Part shown: piece after piece, positions 1-8,502 of the stretch
How positions within the stretch are numbered: position 1 is the first letter of the stretch
Layout of the letters: every line of letters starts with the position of its first letter
Assembly (NCBI GenBank): GCA_044227505.1
Contig: JBGAWP010000010.1
Span: 20,862-84,861 of the forward strand
Reading direction: 5' to 3'
Source: UBA7236 sp044227505
Lineage (GTDB): Bacteria; Bacteroidota; Bacteroidia; Chitinophagales; BACL12
DNA: 64,000 nt
The notes under the pieces: model-generated
The model's database searches: none
What the model was told of the DNA's origin: nothing
Seen by the model: the letters and a program-made list of their open reading frames with translations, nothing else
Translations under genes and position numbers: made by a program

Positions 1-1526
1 CAGAATCTATTTGTAAATATTTTTTTCTTTTCATCACAAATTGGCTTGGGCAAAGTGTTGTAAAAAATCTAAGGGTTAGAGTATTTAATCATTTGCTAAG
101 TTTGCGATTAAGTTATTTTAATAATACTCCTGTTGGTGTCTCAACAACAAGAACCATCAACGATCTTGAAACAATTAACAGTGTTTTTACCGAGGGCGCA
201 ATTCAGATCATTGCAGATCTTTTGACCATTATATTTGTTATCATATTTATGTTCTTTATTAATTGGCAACTTACACTGGTGAGTTTGGTAAGTTTCCCTT
301 TAATAATTTATGCTACCTATGTTTTTAAGGAAGGAATAAAAAGCACATTTCAGGAAGTGCGCACTGCTGTAGCACATTTAAATTCTTTTTTGCAGGAACG
401 TATTACCGGTATGAAGATAGTGCAGATATTTAATGCAGAAGAATCTGAATACGAAAAGTTTAAAGAGATTAACAGTTCACATCGAAAAGCACAGATAAGA
501 TCAGTCTGGTATTATTCCATTTTTTTTCCTGTAGTGGAAATTATTATAGCCTTTGCAACCGCACTTATGGTGTGGAAAGGCGCACATAGTGTTTTGGAAG
601 GAAAAGCAACAATTGGTGATATCAACGCATTTATTTTATATCTATCCATATTATTTCGACCATTGCGCATGTTAGCCGATAAATTCAACACCTTACAAAT
701 GGGTGTTGTAAGCAGTGACCGTATTTTTAAAATTTTGGATACCGATGAAAAGATAGAAAATAAGGGAACACTTAATACAGATAATATTAAAGGGAAGATC
801 GATTTTGAACATGTTTGGTTTGCTTATAAAGATGAAAATTGGATTCTGAAGGATGTAAATTTTCAGATAAAAGAAGGGGAAACACTTGCAATTGTTGGTG
901 CAACCGGTGCAGGGAAAACATCTATAATCAGCATCTTGAACAGGTTTTACGAAATTCAGCAAGGCGATATTAAAATTGATGATATTTCCATTCGCGATTA
1001 TGAATTATCTGCATTGCGAAAAAGAATCGGTTTGGTTTTACAGGATGTATTCTTATTTTCCGGTACCATCATGGATAATATAACACTTCGCAACGATGCA
1101 ATAACAAAAGAAAAAGTAATTGATGCAGCAAAAATGTTAGGTGCACATGATTTTATTATGCGCCTTCCCGGAGGATATAATTATGATGTGATGGAAAGGG
1201 GTGCAACATTATCGCTTGGACAACGGCAGCTCATTTCTTTTATTCGTGCATTGGTTTTTGAACCGGGAATATTAATATTGGATGAGGCAACATCATCTGT
1301 TGATACAGAAACAGAACAGATCATTCAGCACGCAATTGAAAATCTTATCACAAACAGAACTTCCATAATTATTGCGCATCGTTTATCTACCATTCAACGC
1401 GCAGATAAAATATTAGTACTCGATAAAGGAGAAGTAAAAGAAATAGGATCGCACGAAGAGCTTTTAGCGCACAATGGATATTATAGGAAGTTGTATGATA
1501 TGCAATTTGTTACGGTTAGTATTTAG
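1..1526 (+). CDS. ABC exporter, fused membrane and ATPase domains (5' end outside window)
   Basis: The reading frame is open from nucleotide 3 to the left edge, so the gene starts outside the window; the TTG at 93 is only an internal codon. What remains is about 508 residues: the later transmembrane helices of an ABC_membrane domain, then a full nucleotide-binding domain. Walker A (GATGAGKTS) lies near nt 897-923, the signature reads LSLGQRQ near nt 1209, Walker B is ILILDEATS and the switch histidine is in IIIAHRLS. Family knowledge: such half-transporters dimerise in the inner membrane and export lipids, peptides or drugs (MsbA/BmrA type). The substrate cannot be told from sequence. LSLGQ in place of LSGGQ is a mild deviation. 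The gene is followed by the 80-bp tandem repeat array. Confidence 0.93.
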   Translation, partial: ESICKYFFLFITNWLGQSVVKNLRVRVFNHLLSLRLSYFNNTPVGVSTTRTINDLETINSVFTEGAIQIIADLLTIIFVIIFMFFINWQLTLVSLVSFPLIIYATYVFKEGIKSTFQEVRTAVAHLNSFLQERITGMKIVQIFNAEESEYEKFKEINSSHRKAQIRSVWYYSIFFPVVEIIIAFATALMVWKGAHSVLEGKATIGDINAFILYLSILFRPLRMLADKFNTLQMGVVSSDRIFKILDTDEKIENKGTLNTDNIKGKIDFEHVWFAYKDENWILKDVNFQIKEGETLAIVGATGAGKTSIISILNRFYEIQQGDIKIDDISIRDYELSALRKRIGLVLQDVFLFSGTIMDNITLRNDAITKEKVIDAAKMLGAHDFIMRLPGGYNYDVMERGATLSLGQRQLISFIRALVFEPGILILDEATSSVDTETEQIIQHAIENLITNRTSIIIAHRLSTIQRADKILVLDKGEVKEIGSHEELLAHNGYYRKLYDMQFVTVSI

Positions 1527-1550
1527 TATGTAGTATTTAGTAGTTAGATA

Positions 1551-1870
1551 GATCCGAGTAGGCCGATTGTATTTACACCTGACTAATGACTATTGACTTG
1601 GGTGAGTGGTGAATGGTGAGTGGTGAGATTGATCCGAGTAGGCCGATTGTATTTACACCTGACTAATGACTCTTGACATATAGGGTGAGTGGTGAATGGT
1701 GAGTGGTGAGATTGATCCGAGTAGGCCGATTTTATTTACACCTGACTAATGACTCCTGACTCAATGAGTAATGAGTTATGAGTGATGAGTTTAATCCGAG
1801 TCGGCCGATTGTATTTACACCTGACTAATGACTCCTGACTAATGACTCTTGTCTAATGACTCTTGTCTTC
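1551..1870. repeat. 80-bp tandem repeat array (four units)
   Basis: Four copies of a unit beginning gatccgagtaggccgatt and continuing through gtatttacacctgactaatg start at 1551, 1631, 1714 and 1793, giving periods of 80, 83 and 79 bp. Between cores lie variable runs of gtgagtggtgaatggtgag or atgagtaatgagttatgag. The array ends in degenerate ctgactaatgactc(t/c)tg repeats up to about 1870. It fills the gap between the convergent ABC exporter and HU genes. No long ORF runs through it. The same ggtgaatggtgag words recur at 2451-2613. Confidence 0.85.
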
Positions 1871-1881
1871 CGACAAAAAAA

Positions 1882-1909
1882 AAGAGCAAAACCAGTAAGT
1901 TTTGCTCTT
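1882..1909 (-). terminator. Intrinsic terminator of the HU gene
   Basis: An 11-bp perfect stem, aagagcaaaac paired with gttttgctctt around a 6-nt loop, is followed on the minus strand by nine T residues (the A-run at about 1875-1883). It sits about 20 nt past the stop codon of the HU gene. Confidence 0.8.
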
Positions 1910-1931
1910 AAATAAAAAAGAAAATTTCTTT

Positions 1932-2201
1932 TTAAACAGCCGCTGATAATTCTTTACCTGCTTTGAAACGCACAACATTTTTTGCAGCAATTTTAATTGC
2001 TTTACCTGTTTGTGGGTTACGACCGGTACGAGCAGCACGTTTGCTTACAGAGTAAGTTCCGAAACCTACTAAAGTAACTTTGTCACCTTTTTTTAATACT
2101 TTACGAATGCTTGTCATCATGCTGTCTAAACATGCTGCAGCTTGTGTTTTGGTTAAGCCTGTGTCGGCTGCCATTGCATCAATTAATTCACCTTTGTTCA
2201 T
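1932..2201 (-). CDS. hup: HU family DNA-binding protein
   Basis: This is an 89-residue histone-like protein of standard HU length. It has the N-terminal helical dimerisation region (MNKGELIDAMAADTGLT) and the DNA-binding beta-arm containing VGFGTYSV, RAARTGRNPQTG and the AAKNVVRFKAGKEL ending. Known role: homodimers bend and compact DNA with little sequence specificity and assist replication and recombination. The gene is monocistronic: a promoter candidate lies at 2244-2272 and a strong terminator at 1882-1909. It is more canonical than the second HU-like gene at 8202, so it is probably the main nucleoid HU. Confidence 0.96.
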   Translation of the reverse strand: MNKGELIDAMAADTGLTKTQAAACLDSMMTSIRKVLKKGDKVTLVGFGTYSVSKRAARTGRNPQTGKAIKIAAKNVVRFKAGKELSAAV

Positions 2202-2672
2202 TGTACTTTGTTTTATTAGTTAATTAAATATGTTTTACGTTGCCAAAAATACAGTGTTTACGGGCATTTCAAAACATGAATTCTCGGGAACCCCTGTATT
2301 TTCAACACTTTATACACATTTTAGCTCCAAAACCCTTGATTTTGCTTGATTTCAGCCCTTTTTTGTCGTAAAAAGCGTTGTTTTTGAAAAGACAGAAATT
2401 TATTTAGTTGAAAATAATTTTTGCAGAGCGCTTTTTTTACCCATTAAAGTGTGAATAGTGAATGGTGAGGGGTGAGTTTGACCCTCTTACCATTGAAGAT
2501 TTGGATTATAAACTGGAACATGTTTTTCTTACTAAAAATAAATTCGTGGACTTTGAGTCCGGTGTGTTTTATATCCGGCCATCAAGAGTCAATCTCACCA
2601 CTCACTCATTGTCAAAGGTCTTTTTTCCCCAATCGAAGCAAACTCCTTTCTCCTCTCTCCTTTCTCCTTCTT
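2202..2672. other. Intergenic region with inverted ggtgag-type repeats
   Basis: This 471-bp gap separates HU from the 3' end of recG. It holds the HU promoter, then an element bounded by imperfect inverted arms: gtgaatggtgaggggtgag (left arm within 2451-2482) and the complementary ctcaccactcactcattg (right arm within 2588-2613). A polypyrimidine tract (ctcctttctcctctctcc type) lies at about 2641-2669. Two overlapping ORFs of about 80 codons in different frames run through the element. Neither has a recognisable domain or clear coding bias, so no gene is called. Confidence 0.6.
2244..2272 (-). promoter_or_regulatory. Bacteroidota-type promoter of the HU gene
   Basis: On the minus strand, TATTTTTG (exact match to TAnnTTTG) lies at 2244-2251, and a TTG of a TTTTG run (2270-2272) lies 18 bp upstream, close to the usual -33/-7 spacing. 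The predicted transcript start near 2237 leaves a leader of about 36 nt. Confidence 0.55.
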
Positions 2673-4799
2673 TTAAGACACCTTCCCCCACTGCTTCACC
2701 TTCCAACTAAGTTGTGATAAATATTTTTTCAATGATTGATTTTCTGCCGCTTCCAAACTTTGATCGTTGGTTAATAATTCTTCGGCAGTATTGCGCGCTT
2801 CACGCATAATATGTTCGTCGGTTTGAATATTTGCTATGCGGAATTGCGGTGCGCCACTTTGACGTGTTCCTTCAATTTCTCCCGGCCCTCTTAATTGCAT
2901 ATCCACTTCCGAAATTTTAAATCCATCATTTGTTTGTATCATGGTTTGAATTCTTGTCCGGGCATCATTATTTAATTTATCGCCAGTCATTAATATGCAG
3001 AATGATTGATGTGCTCCTCTTCCAACTCTGCCCCTTAATTGATGTAATTGCGATAACCCGAATCGCTCCGAATTTTCAATTATCATGACAGTGGCATTTG
3101 GAACATTTACACCTACTTCAATTACTGTTGTGGAAACCATGATCTGCGTTTCATTTTTTACAAATCGCTGCATTTCAAAATCTTTATCTGCAGGTCGCAT
3201 TCTTCCATGCATGATACTTATCTGATACTTAGGTCGCGGGAATTCTTTTTCCATCACCTGCACTCCCTCCATTAAATTTTTGAGATCTAATTTTTCGCTT
3301 TCCTCAATTAATGGATATATAATAAATATTTGCCTTCCCTCACTTATTTGTTCTTTAATAAATCCGAAGACTGCCAGACGTTCACTTTCTTTTTTGTGTA
3401 TGGTTTTTATCTGTTTTCTGCCCGGAGGAAGTTCATCAATGATACTCACATCAAGATCACCATAATAGGTCATTGCAAGTGTTCGCGGAATTGGAGTTGC
3501 GGTCATCACTAAAATATGTGGTGCGAGATTATTTTTTGTCCAGAGTTTTGCGCGTTGCTCCACTCCGAAACGATGTTGTTCATCAATTACCACACAACCT
3601 AAATTATTGAATTTTACAGGATCTTCAATTAATGCATGCGTGCCAAGAAGAATATTAATATTTCCTGCCTCAAGATCTTCAAGTATTACTTTTCTTTTTT
3701 TGCCTTTAATACTGCCGGTCAATAATTCAACTTTTAGAGGCAGGGGTAATAATAATTCTTTAATTGTTTGAAAATGTTGTTGCGCAAGTATTTCCGTGGG
3801 CGCCATTAAACATGCCTGAAAACCATTGTCAATCGCCATTAACATGGTGAGTAAAGCAACCACCGTTTTACCGCTTCCAACATCCCCCTGCAATAACCTG
3901 TTCATCTGTCTGCCGCTGATAAGGTCCTTGCGAATTTCTTTGACCACACGTTTTTGTGCTTCTGTTAATTGAAATGGTAAATGATCAGTATAAAATGGAG
4001 TGAAAGTTGTTTCTATATTTTTAAAAATAAAACCTACGCTAACACTGTGGCGATATTGTTTTATGCGGAGTAATTTTATCTGATCAATAAATAATTCTTC
4101 AAATTTTAACCGCCGAATTGCATGTTGTAAATGCAATTCAGATTCGGGGAAATGAATTTGTTTATAAGCATCAAAACGATTTATCAGTTTGTATTTTGTT
4201 TTGATGGACTCCGGAATAATTTCGTAAAGATCATTTTCGGAGAGCTGCTCAATTAAATTATGCGAATATTTTGCAATGGCTTTTCCTGTAATTCCACGAG
4301 CCTTTAATTTTTCTGTGCTCGAATAAACTGGTTGAATCTTCCCACCCAACTGAAATTCCGGTGAATCAACGGGTTCCAGTTCAGGATGTGTGATATTTAA
4401 AATACTGTTGAAGAAATAAGGTTTCCCATAAACAAGATATTGGGTATCACCTTTCAGATTTTTTTGCAACCAGCTTAAGCTGTTAAACCAAACCAACTCA
4501 ATAAATCCTGTTCCATCATCCAAAGTAGCAGTTAGTCTTTTACCGCGTTTCTCACCAACTACCTGTAAATTTTTTAATTTGCCTTTTAACTGAACTTCCT
4601 TTATCTCTTCCCCTTTTAAAATAGAATTATGAATATCCTTTATCGTTTTAAAATCAGTTCTGTCGATATAACGATAAGGGAAAAAATGTAACAGGTCATT
4701 GCAGTTGTCGATCTGCAATTCCTTGCGCATTAATTCTGCACGAGCTTCACCAACTCCTTTTAAATAGGTGAGGGGTGTTTGTAAGTTCAGCAATCCCAC
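2673..4799 (-). CDS. recG: ATP-dependent DNA helicase RecG
   Basis: RecG is a superfamily 2 helicase that drives fork reversal and branch migration of Holliday junctions. Seen here: an N-terminal wedge/OB region beginning TPLTYLKGVGEARAELMRKE, Walker A GDVGSGKT, DEQH-box motif II in VVIDEQHRFG, motif III MTATPIPRTLA and motif VI LRGRVGRG, then the RecG C-terminal domain. Length (about 708 residues) fits the family. The start is uncertain. The frame is open to a TTG at 4850, but homology begins just after GTG 4797-4799 and TTG 4791-4793. An exact TAnnTTTG element on the minus strand at 4805-4812 would place the transcript start near 4798, favouring these short starts. There is no ATG before residue 41 of the open frame. 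Confidence 0.95.
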   Translation of the reverse strand: MGLLNLQTPLTYLKGVGEARAELMRKELQIDNCNDLLHFFPYRYIDRTDFKTIKDIHNSILKGEEIKEVQLKGKLKNLQVVGEKRGKRLTATLDDGTGFIELVWFNSLSWLQKNLKGDTQYLVYGKPYFFNSILNITHPELEPVDSPEFQLGGKIQPVYSSTEKLKARGITGKAIAKYSHNLIEQLSENDLYEIIPESIKTKYKLINRFDAYKQIHFPESELHLQHAIRRLKFEELFIDQIKLLRIKQYRHSVSVGFIFKNIETTFTPFYTDHLPFQLTEAQKRVVKEIRKDLISGRQMNRLLQGDVGSGKTVVALLTMLMAIDNGFQACLMAPTEILAQQHFQTIKELLLPLPLKVELLTGSIKGKKRKVILEDLEAGNINILLGTHALIEDPVKFNNLGCVVIDEQHRFGVEQRAKLWTKNNLAPHILVMTATPIPRTLAMTYYGDLDVSIIDELPPGRKQIKTIHKKESERLAVFGFIKEQISEGRQIFIIYPLIEESEKLDLKNLMEGVQVMEKEFPRPKYQISIMHGRMRPADKDFEMQRFVKNETQIMVSTTVIEVGVNVPNATVMIIENSERFGLSQLHQLRGRVGRGAHQSFCILMTGDKLNNDARTRIQTMIQTNDGFKISEVDMQLRGPGEIEGTRQSGAPQFRIANIQTDEHIMREARNTAEELLTNDQSLEAAENQSLKKYLSQLSWKVKQWGKVS

Positions 4800-4920
4800 A
4801 GGGGCAAAGGTAGGGGATGTAACAGATAAATGGGAACAGGATAGGAACAATAAATCACAGACCCGATTTAGCCGCTTAAAAAAATCTAATTGACATTATC
4901 GATTGTCTATTTCAAAGATC

Positions 4921-5589
4921 TCAAAAATTAAAAGAAGCCCAAATGGACATTGGATAATTAATATTTACAGATCGGGTAAAGTTCGAACTATTATAATCTT
5001 GTTCGGGATAGTTGGCATAGTTTACGTTGTTTTTTGTTTTCCCTTGTTTGTAATAGATGGTTGATTCTGTACCTAAACTAAAATTTTTGAGCAGGTCGAA
5101 ACTCAATTTTATAAATGGTCCTCCGCCATAAGAAAATGTTTTATTCTTACTCGAATATTCATAATCCAGTCCTTCATAATACATGCTGCTATAATCCTCA
5201 TTGTATCCGATCAGATCAATTCCATACGCCCACTTCCATCTTTTACTGATCATTTTCTCGTGACCGAATCCGAAACGATAAGAAGCCGTCAGCCGCTCAT
5301 CACTATAATCTGCTCCATATGGATAATTTCCATCCATATCGTTTGAATTGTAGATCATACTAAAGCCACTTCTGAAAAAACATTTATTAAAATTTCTTTC
5401 ATAACCTAATATATAGGGTCCATTTAAGGGATAATACACGTAAAAATCACCCGGACTTCCTAAAAATTGCCCTAATAAATAGGTAACCTCTAATCCTATT
5501 GTGTTTTTTCTTTCTGAAATTGAGTCTGTCTGCGAAAATGCAGTAGTGCAAAATAGTAATGTTAATACAAAAGGAGTAAAAATTTTCAT
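4921..5589 (-). CDS. Secreted protein, probable outer-membrane beta-barrel
   Basis: This 222-residue protein is not assigned to a named family. It has a clear signal peptide (MKIFTPFVLTLLFCTTAFSQ). The rest alternates polar and aromatic residues in short strands (YRFGFGHEKM, FIKLSFDLL) and ends in a strand with a terminal aromatic (MSIWASFNF), as is usual for barrels inserted by the BAM machinery. It is rich in Tyr and Asn. It sits alone between recG and gldD, all on the minus strand. A small PorT/OmpA-like barrel is the best guess; a lipid or porin role cannot be inferred. Confidence 0.7.
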   Translation of the reverse strand: MKIFTPFVLTLLFCTTAFSQTDSISERKNTIGLEVTYLLGQFLGSPGDFYVYYPLNGPYILGYERNFNKCFFRSGFSMIYNSNDMDGNYPYGADYSDERLTASYRFGFGHEKMISKRWKWAYGIDLIGYNEDYSSMYYEGLDYEYSSKNKTFSYGGGPFIKLSFDLLKNFSLGTESTIYYKQGKTKNNVNYANYPEQDYNSSNFTRSVNINYPMSIWASFNF

Positions 5590-5683
5590 AAATATTATTT
5601 TTTGTAAATGTAAGAATTACCAAAATTAAATTGTCACAAACATGACATTTAACGTTTTGATAAATAAATGAAAGGTTAGTATT

Positions 5684-6283
5684 TTATTTCCATTTCCAAT
5701 TGCTCAGCATCCCCTGAATATCATTCACCATAAATTGCACCACAGGTTTTAGCGAATCCGAATTAGGGCGATTGTTAAAATACAAGGCACCTCTTACAAA
5801 GTTTGTAACGGTATCTGTAACAAAAAATTGAAAATTGCTCGCAGCATCTCCACCAACAAAATAAATTAGTCCGTGCACTCCAAATTCATTTTCTATTTCC
5901 TGGGGTTCAATAAAATCGGCACGACTGCTGTGTTTGTAAGTGAGTTTATAGGCATCTTCAATTAATTTTTGCAGCGATTCGCCACCCGATAATTCTTTAT
6001 AACTTAAATAGATGGTGGCATTCAGGTCGTCGCAAATAATATTCATCCAACAAGGATTTTCAGGTGCTTCATTAAAGAAGGTGACATTTTTATTTATTTT
6101 GTAATAATCGGGTAATTGAAAGGTGAATGGACATTGATCATCGCTATAGGTTACCAATTCCGTTAATTCCGGAAAATAAATGCGTGGATAAGCATCAGGC
6201 CGCGGAGTATTTTCTGTGGAGCAGGATATAATAAATGCAAGCGAGAACAGAAGAGGAGTAAACAACAATAAATTCTTATTCAT
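5684..6283 (-). CDS. gldD: Gliding motility lipoprotein GldD
   Basis: This is a GldD family lipoprotein, required in Flavobacterium johnsoniae for gliding and linked to type IX secretion. Visible features are a lipoprotein signal ending in AFIISCS, a Pro-rich stretch after the lipidated Cys (NTPRPDAYPRIYFPE), a CPFTFQLPDYY segment, a WMNIICDDLNATIYLSYKEL core and the C-terminal RGALYFNNRPNSDSL region. The reading frame extends 16 codons upstream, but the lipobox position supports the ATG at 6283. It lies directly downstream of ssb. In many relatives gldE lies between the two; here only about 96 bp of non-coding sequence does. Confidence 0.9.
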   Translation of the reverse strand: MNKNLLLFTPLLFSLAFIISCSTENTPRPDAYPRIYFPELTELVTYSDDQCPFTFQLPDYYKINKNVTFFNEAPENPCWMNIICDDLNATIYLSYKELSGGESLQKLIEDAYKLTYKHSSRADFIEPQEIENEFGVHGLIYFVGGDAASNFQFFVTDTVTNFVRGALYFNNRPNSDSLKPVVQFMVNDIQGMLSNWKWK

Positions 6284-6379
6284 ATTTCTTAATAACGCAT
6301 AAAAATAATTAATCCTGAATAAATAATACATTCAGAGATTACAACCCGATTAAAAGTAGACCTGAAATTTATTTGCCTT

Positions 6380-6820
6380 TCAGAAAGGCAGATCATCATC
6401 TGTTAAAATATCCTTTTCATTTTCAGGATGTGTATGGGTCATTTCATAATCAGTTCCTGTTCCGCTGCCGGCATTGGTGGTTCCGCCCGGACGTGGACCT
6501 AACAAAGTGAAATTTTCGGCCACAATTTCGGTGATGTATCTTTTATTCCCATCCCTGTCGTCCCAGGAGCGGTTTTTAATTCTTCCTTCAATATACACCT
6601 TAGCTCCCTTGCGCAATATTTTGCCGGCAATTTCAGCCAGCTTTCCCCACATGGCGATATTATGCCACTCGGTTTGTTCTACTTTGTTGCCTGTTCTGTC
6701 GCGATAAACTTCTGTTGTTGCCAAAGTAAAATTTGCGACAACATTACCGCCCTCAAAATTCCGGAGATCAGGGTCTTTACCCAAATTCCCTATAAGTATT
6801 ACTTTGTTTACGCCACTCAT
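6380..6820 (-). CDS. ssb: Single-stranded DNA-binding protein
   Basis: A 146-residue bacterial SSB. The N-terminal OB fold (residues 1 to about 110) begins MSGVNKVILIGNLGKDPDLR and includes WHNIAMWGKLAEIA and GAKVYIEGRI. A Gly/Thr-rich linker leads to the acidic tip DDDLPF, the known docking site for partner proteins such as RecG, PolA and PriA. The tetramer coats single-stranded DNA in replication and repair. It lies 36 bp downstream of mutY and upstream of gldD, all on the minus strand, so the three are probably cotranscribed from the mutY promoter. Confidence 0.97.
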   Translation of the reverse strand: MSGVNKVILIGNLGKDPDLRNFEGGNVVANFTLATTEVYRDRTGNKVEQTEWHNIAMWGKLAEIAGKILRKGAKVYIEGRIKNRSWDDRDGNKRYITEIVAENFTLLGPRPGGTTNAGSGTGTDYEMTHTHPENEKDILTDDDLPF

Positions 6821-6855
6821 ATAAATAGATTTAATACCACATTTCTATTCAGACT

Positions 6856-7914
6856 TTAAAAATAAGGATTTTTTAGCAAAAATTCCCGAATTATACCCGG
6901 AAATACATATTTTTTTAATGCGGATAGTGGTATTGTTATTGAGGATTCTATGTCAAATGCTTCAATATTTGCTGTATTTATTATAAAAAATCTTGTTTTT
7001 ATGGTTTGATGTGTAAGATGTTGGGTGAAAATGTCAGAAGCAATTATTTTATCGGGAATTTGCGAAATCATTTTTCTGCTGCGCATCTCCCTTTTTAGCT
7101 GAATTAGAGATAAATTATTTTTATCTTCAATTAATGGAAATTGATATAAATTTTTCCAGATATCTTGCTCATTTCTTTTTGTGATAAGAATATTTTTACC
7201 GGAAATAATAACAAGATAATTAAAAAAACGTGTTTTTTTAATCAACTTTTTGCCTTTCACCGGAAGTATTTCAACCATTTCATTTTTAAAGGCAAAACAA
7301 TTATTTTTTAAAGGGCAGTCCAAACATTCCGGATTTTTTGGTTTACATACCAAAGAGCCAAAATCCATCATGGCCTGATTAAATATTCCGGGTTGTTTTT
7401 TATCTAGAATTTTTTGAGCGTATGTTTCTATTTTAGTTTTTCCGGATTTACTTTCTATATCTTCCTCAATGCCGAAATAACGTGTGATAATGCGTATCAT
7501 ATTACTGTCAATAGCCGCATAGGGTAAGGCATATGCATAAGATAATATTGCGCTTGCAGTATATTTTCCTATTCCTTTTAATTCAATTATCGCAGCATAA
7601 TTATTTGGAAAAATACCCTTATGTTTTTCGACAATTTCGTTTGCTGCATGATGTAAATTCCGTGCTCTGGAATAATAACCTAAGCCCTCCCAAAGTTTTA
7701 ATACATCATCCAGGGAAGCCGCTGCAAGTTTAAATACAGTTGGATATTTTTTTATAAAACGATGATAATAGGGAGTGCCTTGTTCCACTCTTGTTTGTTG
7801 TAAAATAATTTCGCTTAACCAGATCTTATAAGGGTCTTTAATTTCCGACCAGGGCAACGTTCGTTTGCCGGTATTATACCACAACATTAGTTTTTTAGTG
7901 AATTCAACATTCAT
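6856..7914 (-). CDS. mutY: A/G-specific adenine glycosylase MutY
   Basis: MutY removes adenine mispaired with 8-oxoguanine. The helix-hairpin-helix segment is ELKGIGKYTASAIL, the catalytic Glu lies in WLSEIILQQTRVEQG, and the conserved Asp in AIDSNMIRI (families usually read VDGNV, so Gly is replaced by Ser). The iron-sulfur ligands are in CKPKNPECLDCPLKNNC, spacing C-x6-C-x2-C-x5-C. A C-terminal NUDIX-like domain reads the 8-oxoG strand. Length of 352 residues is normal. It is divergent from the HU-like gene at 8202 and heads a mutY-ssb-gldD group, an arrangement well conserved in Bacteroidota. Confidence 0.96.
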   Translation of the reverse strand: MNVEFTKKLMLWYNTGKRTLPWSEIKDPYKIWLSEIILQQTRVEQGTPYYHRFIKKYPTVFKLAAASLDDVLKLWEGLGYYSRARNLHHAANEIVEKHKGIFPNNYAAIIELKGIGKYTASAILSYAYALPYAAIDSNMIRIITRYFGIEEDIESKSGKTKIETYAQKILDKKQPGIFNQAMMDFGSLVCKPKNPECLDCPLKNNCFAFKNEMVEILPVKGKKLIKKTRFFNYLVIISGKNILITKRNEQDIWKNLYQFPLIEDKNNLSLIQLKREMRSRKMISQIPDKIIASDIFTQHLTHQTIKTRFFIINTANIEAFDIESSITIPLSALKKYVFPGIIREFLLKNPYF

Positions 7915-7930
7915 TTATAAAGCAATATTA

Positions 7931-7938
7931 CAAACATA
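7931..7938 (-). promoter_or_regulatory. -7 element upstream of mutY
   Basis: TATGTTTG on the minus strand matches TAnnTTTG exactly and lies 16 nt from the mutY ATG. A possible -33 TTG (plus-strand CAA at 7962-7964) has 23-bp spacing, slightly long. The rest of the 287-bp gap to the HU-like gene shows no clear second promoter. Confidence 0.45.
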
Positions 7939-8201
7939 TTGGTCTAGTGTTTGACACCTTTCAAAACTAAATTTTATCTTTTGTTAAACTACATCGGAAA
8001 CACGATGTTTTATGAAGAGGAATGGTCTTTAAGGTAATTACAAATCATAGAATTTTTTTATCTGGAACTATTATTGATGGAAAGGAGAGGAGTGACATTT
8101 AAATGATGCAACTGAAATTTCATAAAAACGGCTGTTTTATAAAATAAAAAGCCGAATTTTGTAGTTTAAAGTGCTGATTATCAAACTAAACTGGCGTAAT
8201 T

Positions 8202-8498
8202 ATGAGAAAAGCAGACATCGTTAACCGCATCACAGAAAAAACAGGCCTTGAAAAAGTGGACGTAATGGTTGTTGTAGAAGCCTTTTGCAAGGAGATCAAA
8301 GAGTCGATGGCAGAAGGGAACAATGTGTATGTGCGTGGATTTGGAAGTTTTATTGTAAAAACAAGGAAAAAGAAGATCGGCCGTATCATAAAAAAGAATA
8401 TTGCAATAGAGATCCCCGAGCAAAAGATTCCGGTGTTTAAACCCGCCAAGGTGTTTTTACAGAGAGTGCGCGACGGTAAAAAGAACAAAATAAAATAA
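8202..8498 (+). CDS. HU/IHF family DNA-binding protein
   Basis: A 98-residue HU/IHF fold: N-terminal helices (MRKADIVNRITEKTGL), the turn VRGFGSF leading into the DNA-binding arm, and a C-terminal helix. It departs from canonical HU. The arm is basic but lacks the usual RNPQTG (it reads KKKIGRIIKKNIAIEIPEQ), and the tail is longer and Lys-rich. Its position, divergent from mutY and followed by a TPR protein, a tiny basic ribosomal protein and rng, is a conserved Bacteroidota neighbourhood. A specialised nucleoid protein is likely. The next gene begins 4 bp downstream, implying an operon. Confidence 0.93.
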   Translation: MRKADIVNRITEKTGLEKVDVMVVVEAFCKEIKESMAEGNNVYVRGFGSFIVKTRKKKIGRIIKKNIAIEIPEQKIPVFKPAKVFLQRVRDGKKNKIK

Positions 8499-8502
8499 TT
8501 GC

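Noticed and set aside
1201..1230. Defective ABC signature (LSLGQ) as a sign of a dead transporter
   Set aside because: Variation at the third position is tolerated and common in this phylum; all other motifs are intact.
1551..1870. CRISPR array
   Set aside because: The repeats are about 40 bp cores separated by low-complexity linkers that resemble one another rather than unique spacers; no cas gene is present.
2462..2717. Two overlapping ORFs of about 80 codons on the plus strand beside recG
   Set aside because: They overlap each other and the recG 3' end in other frames, have no recognised domain, and lie within repeat-like sequence.
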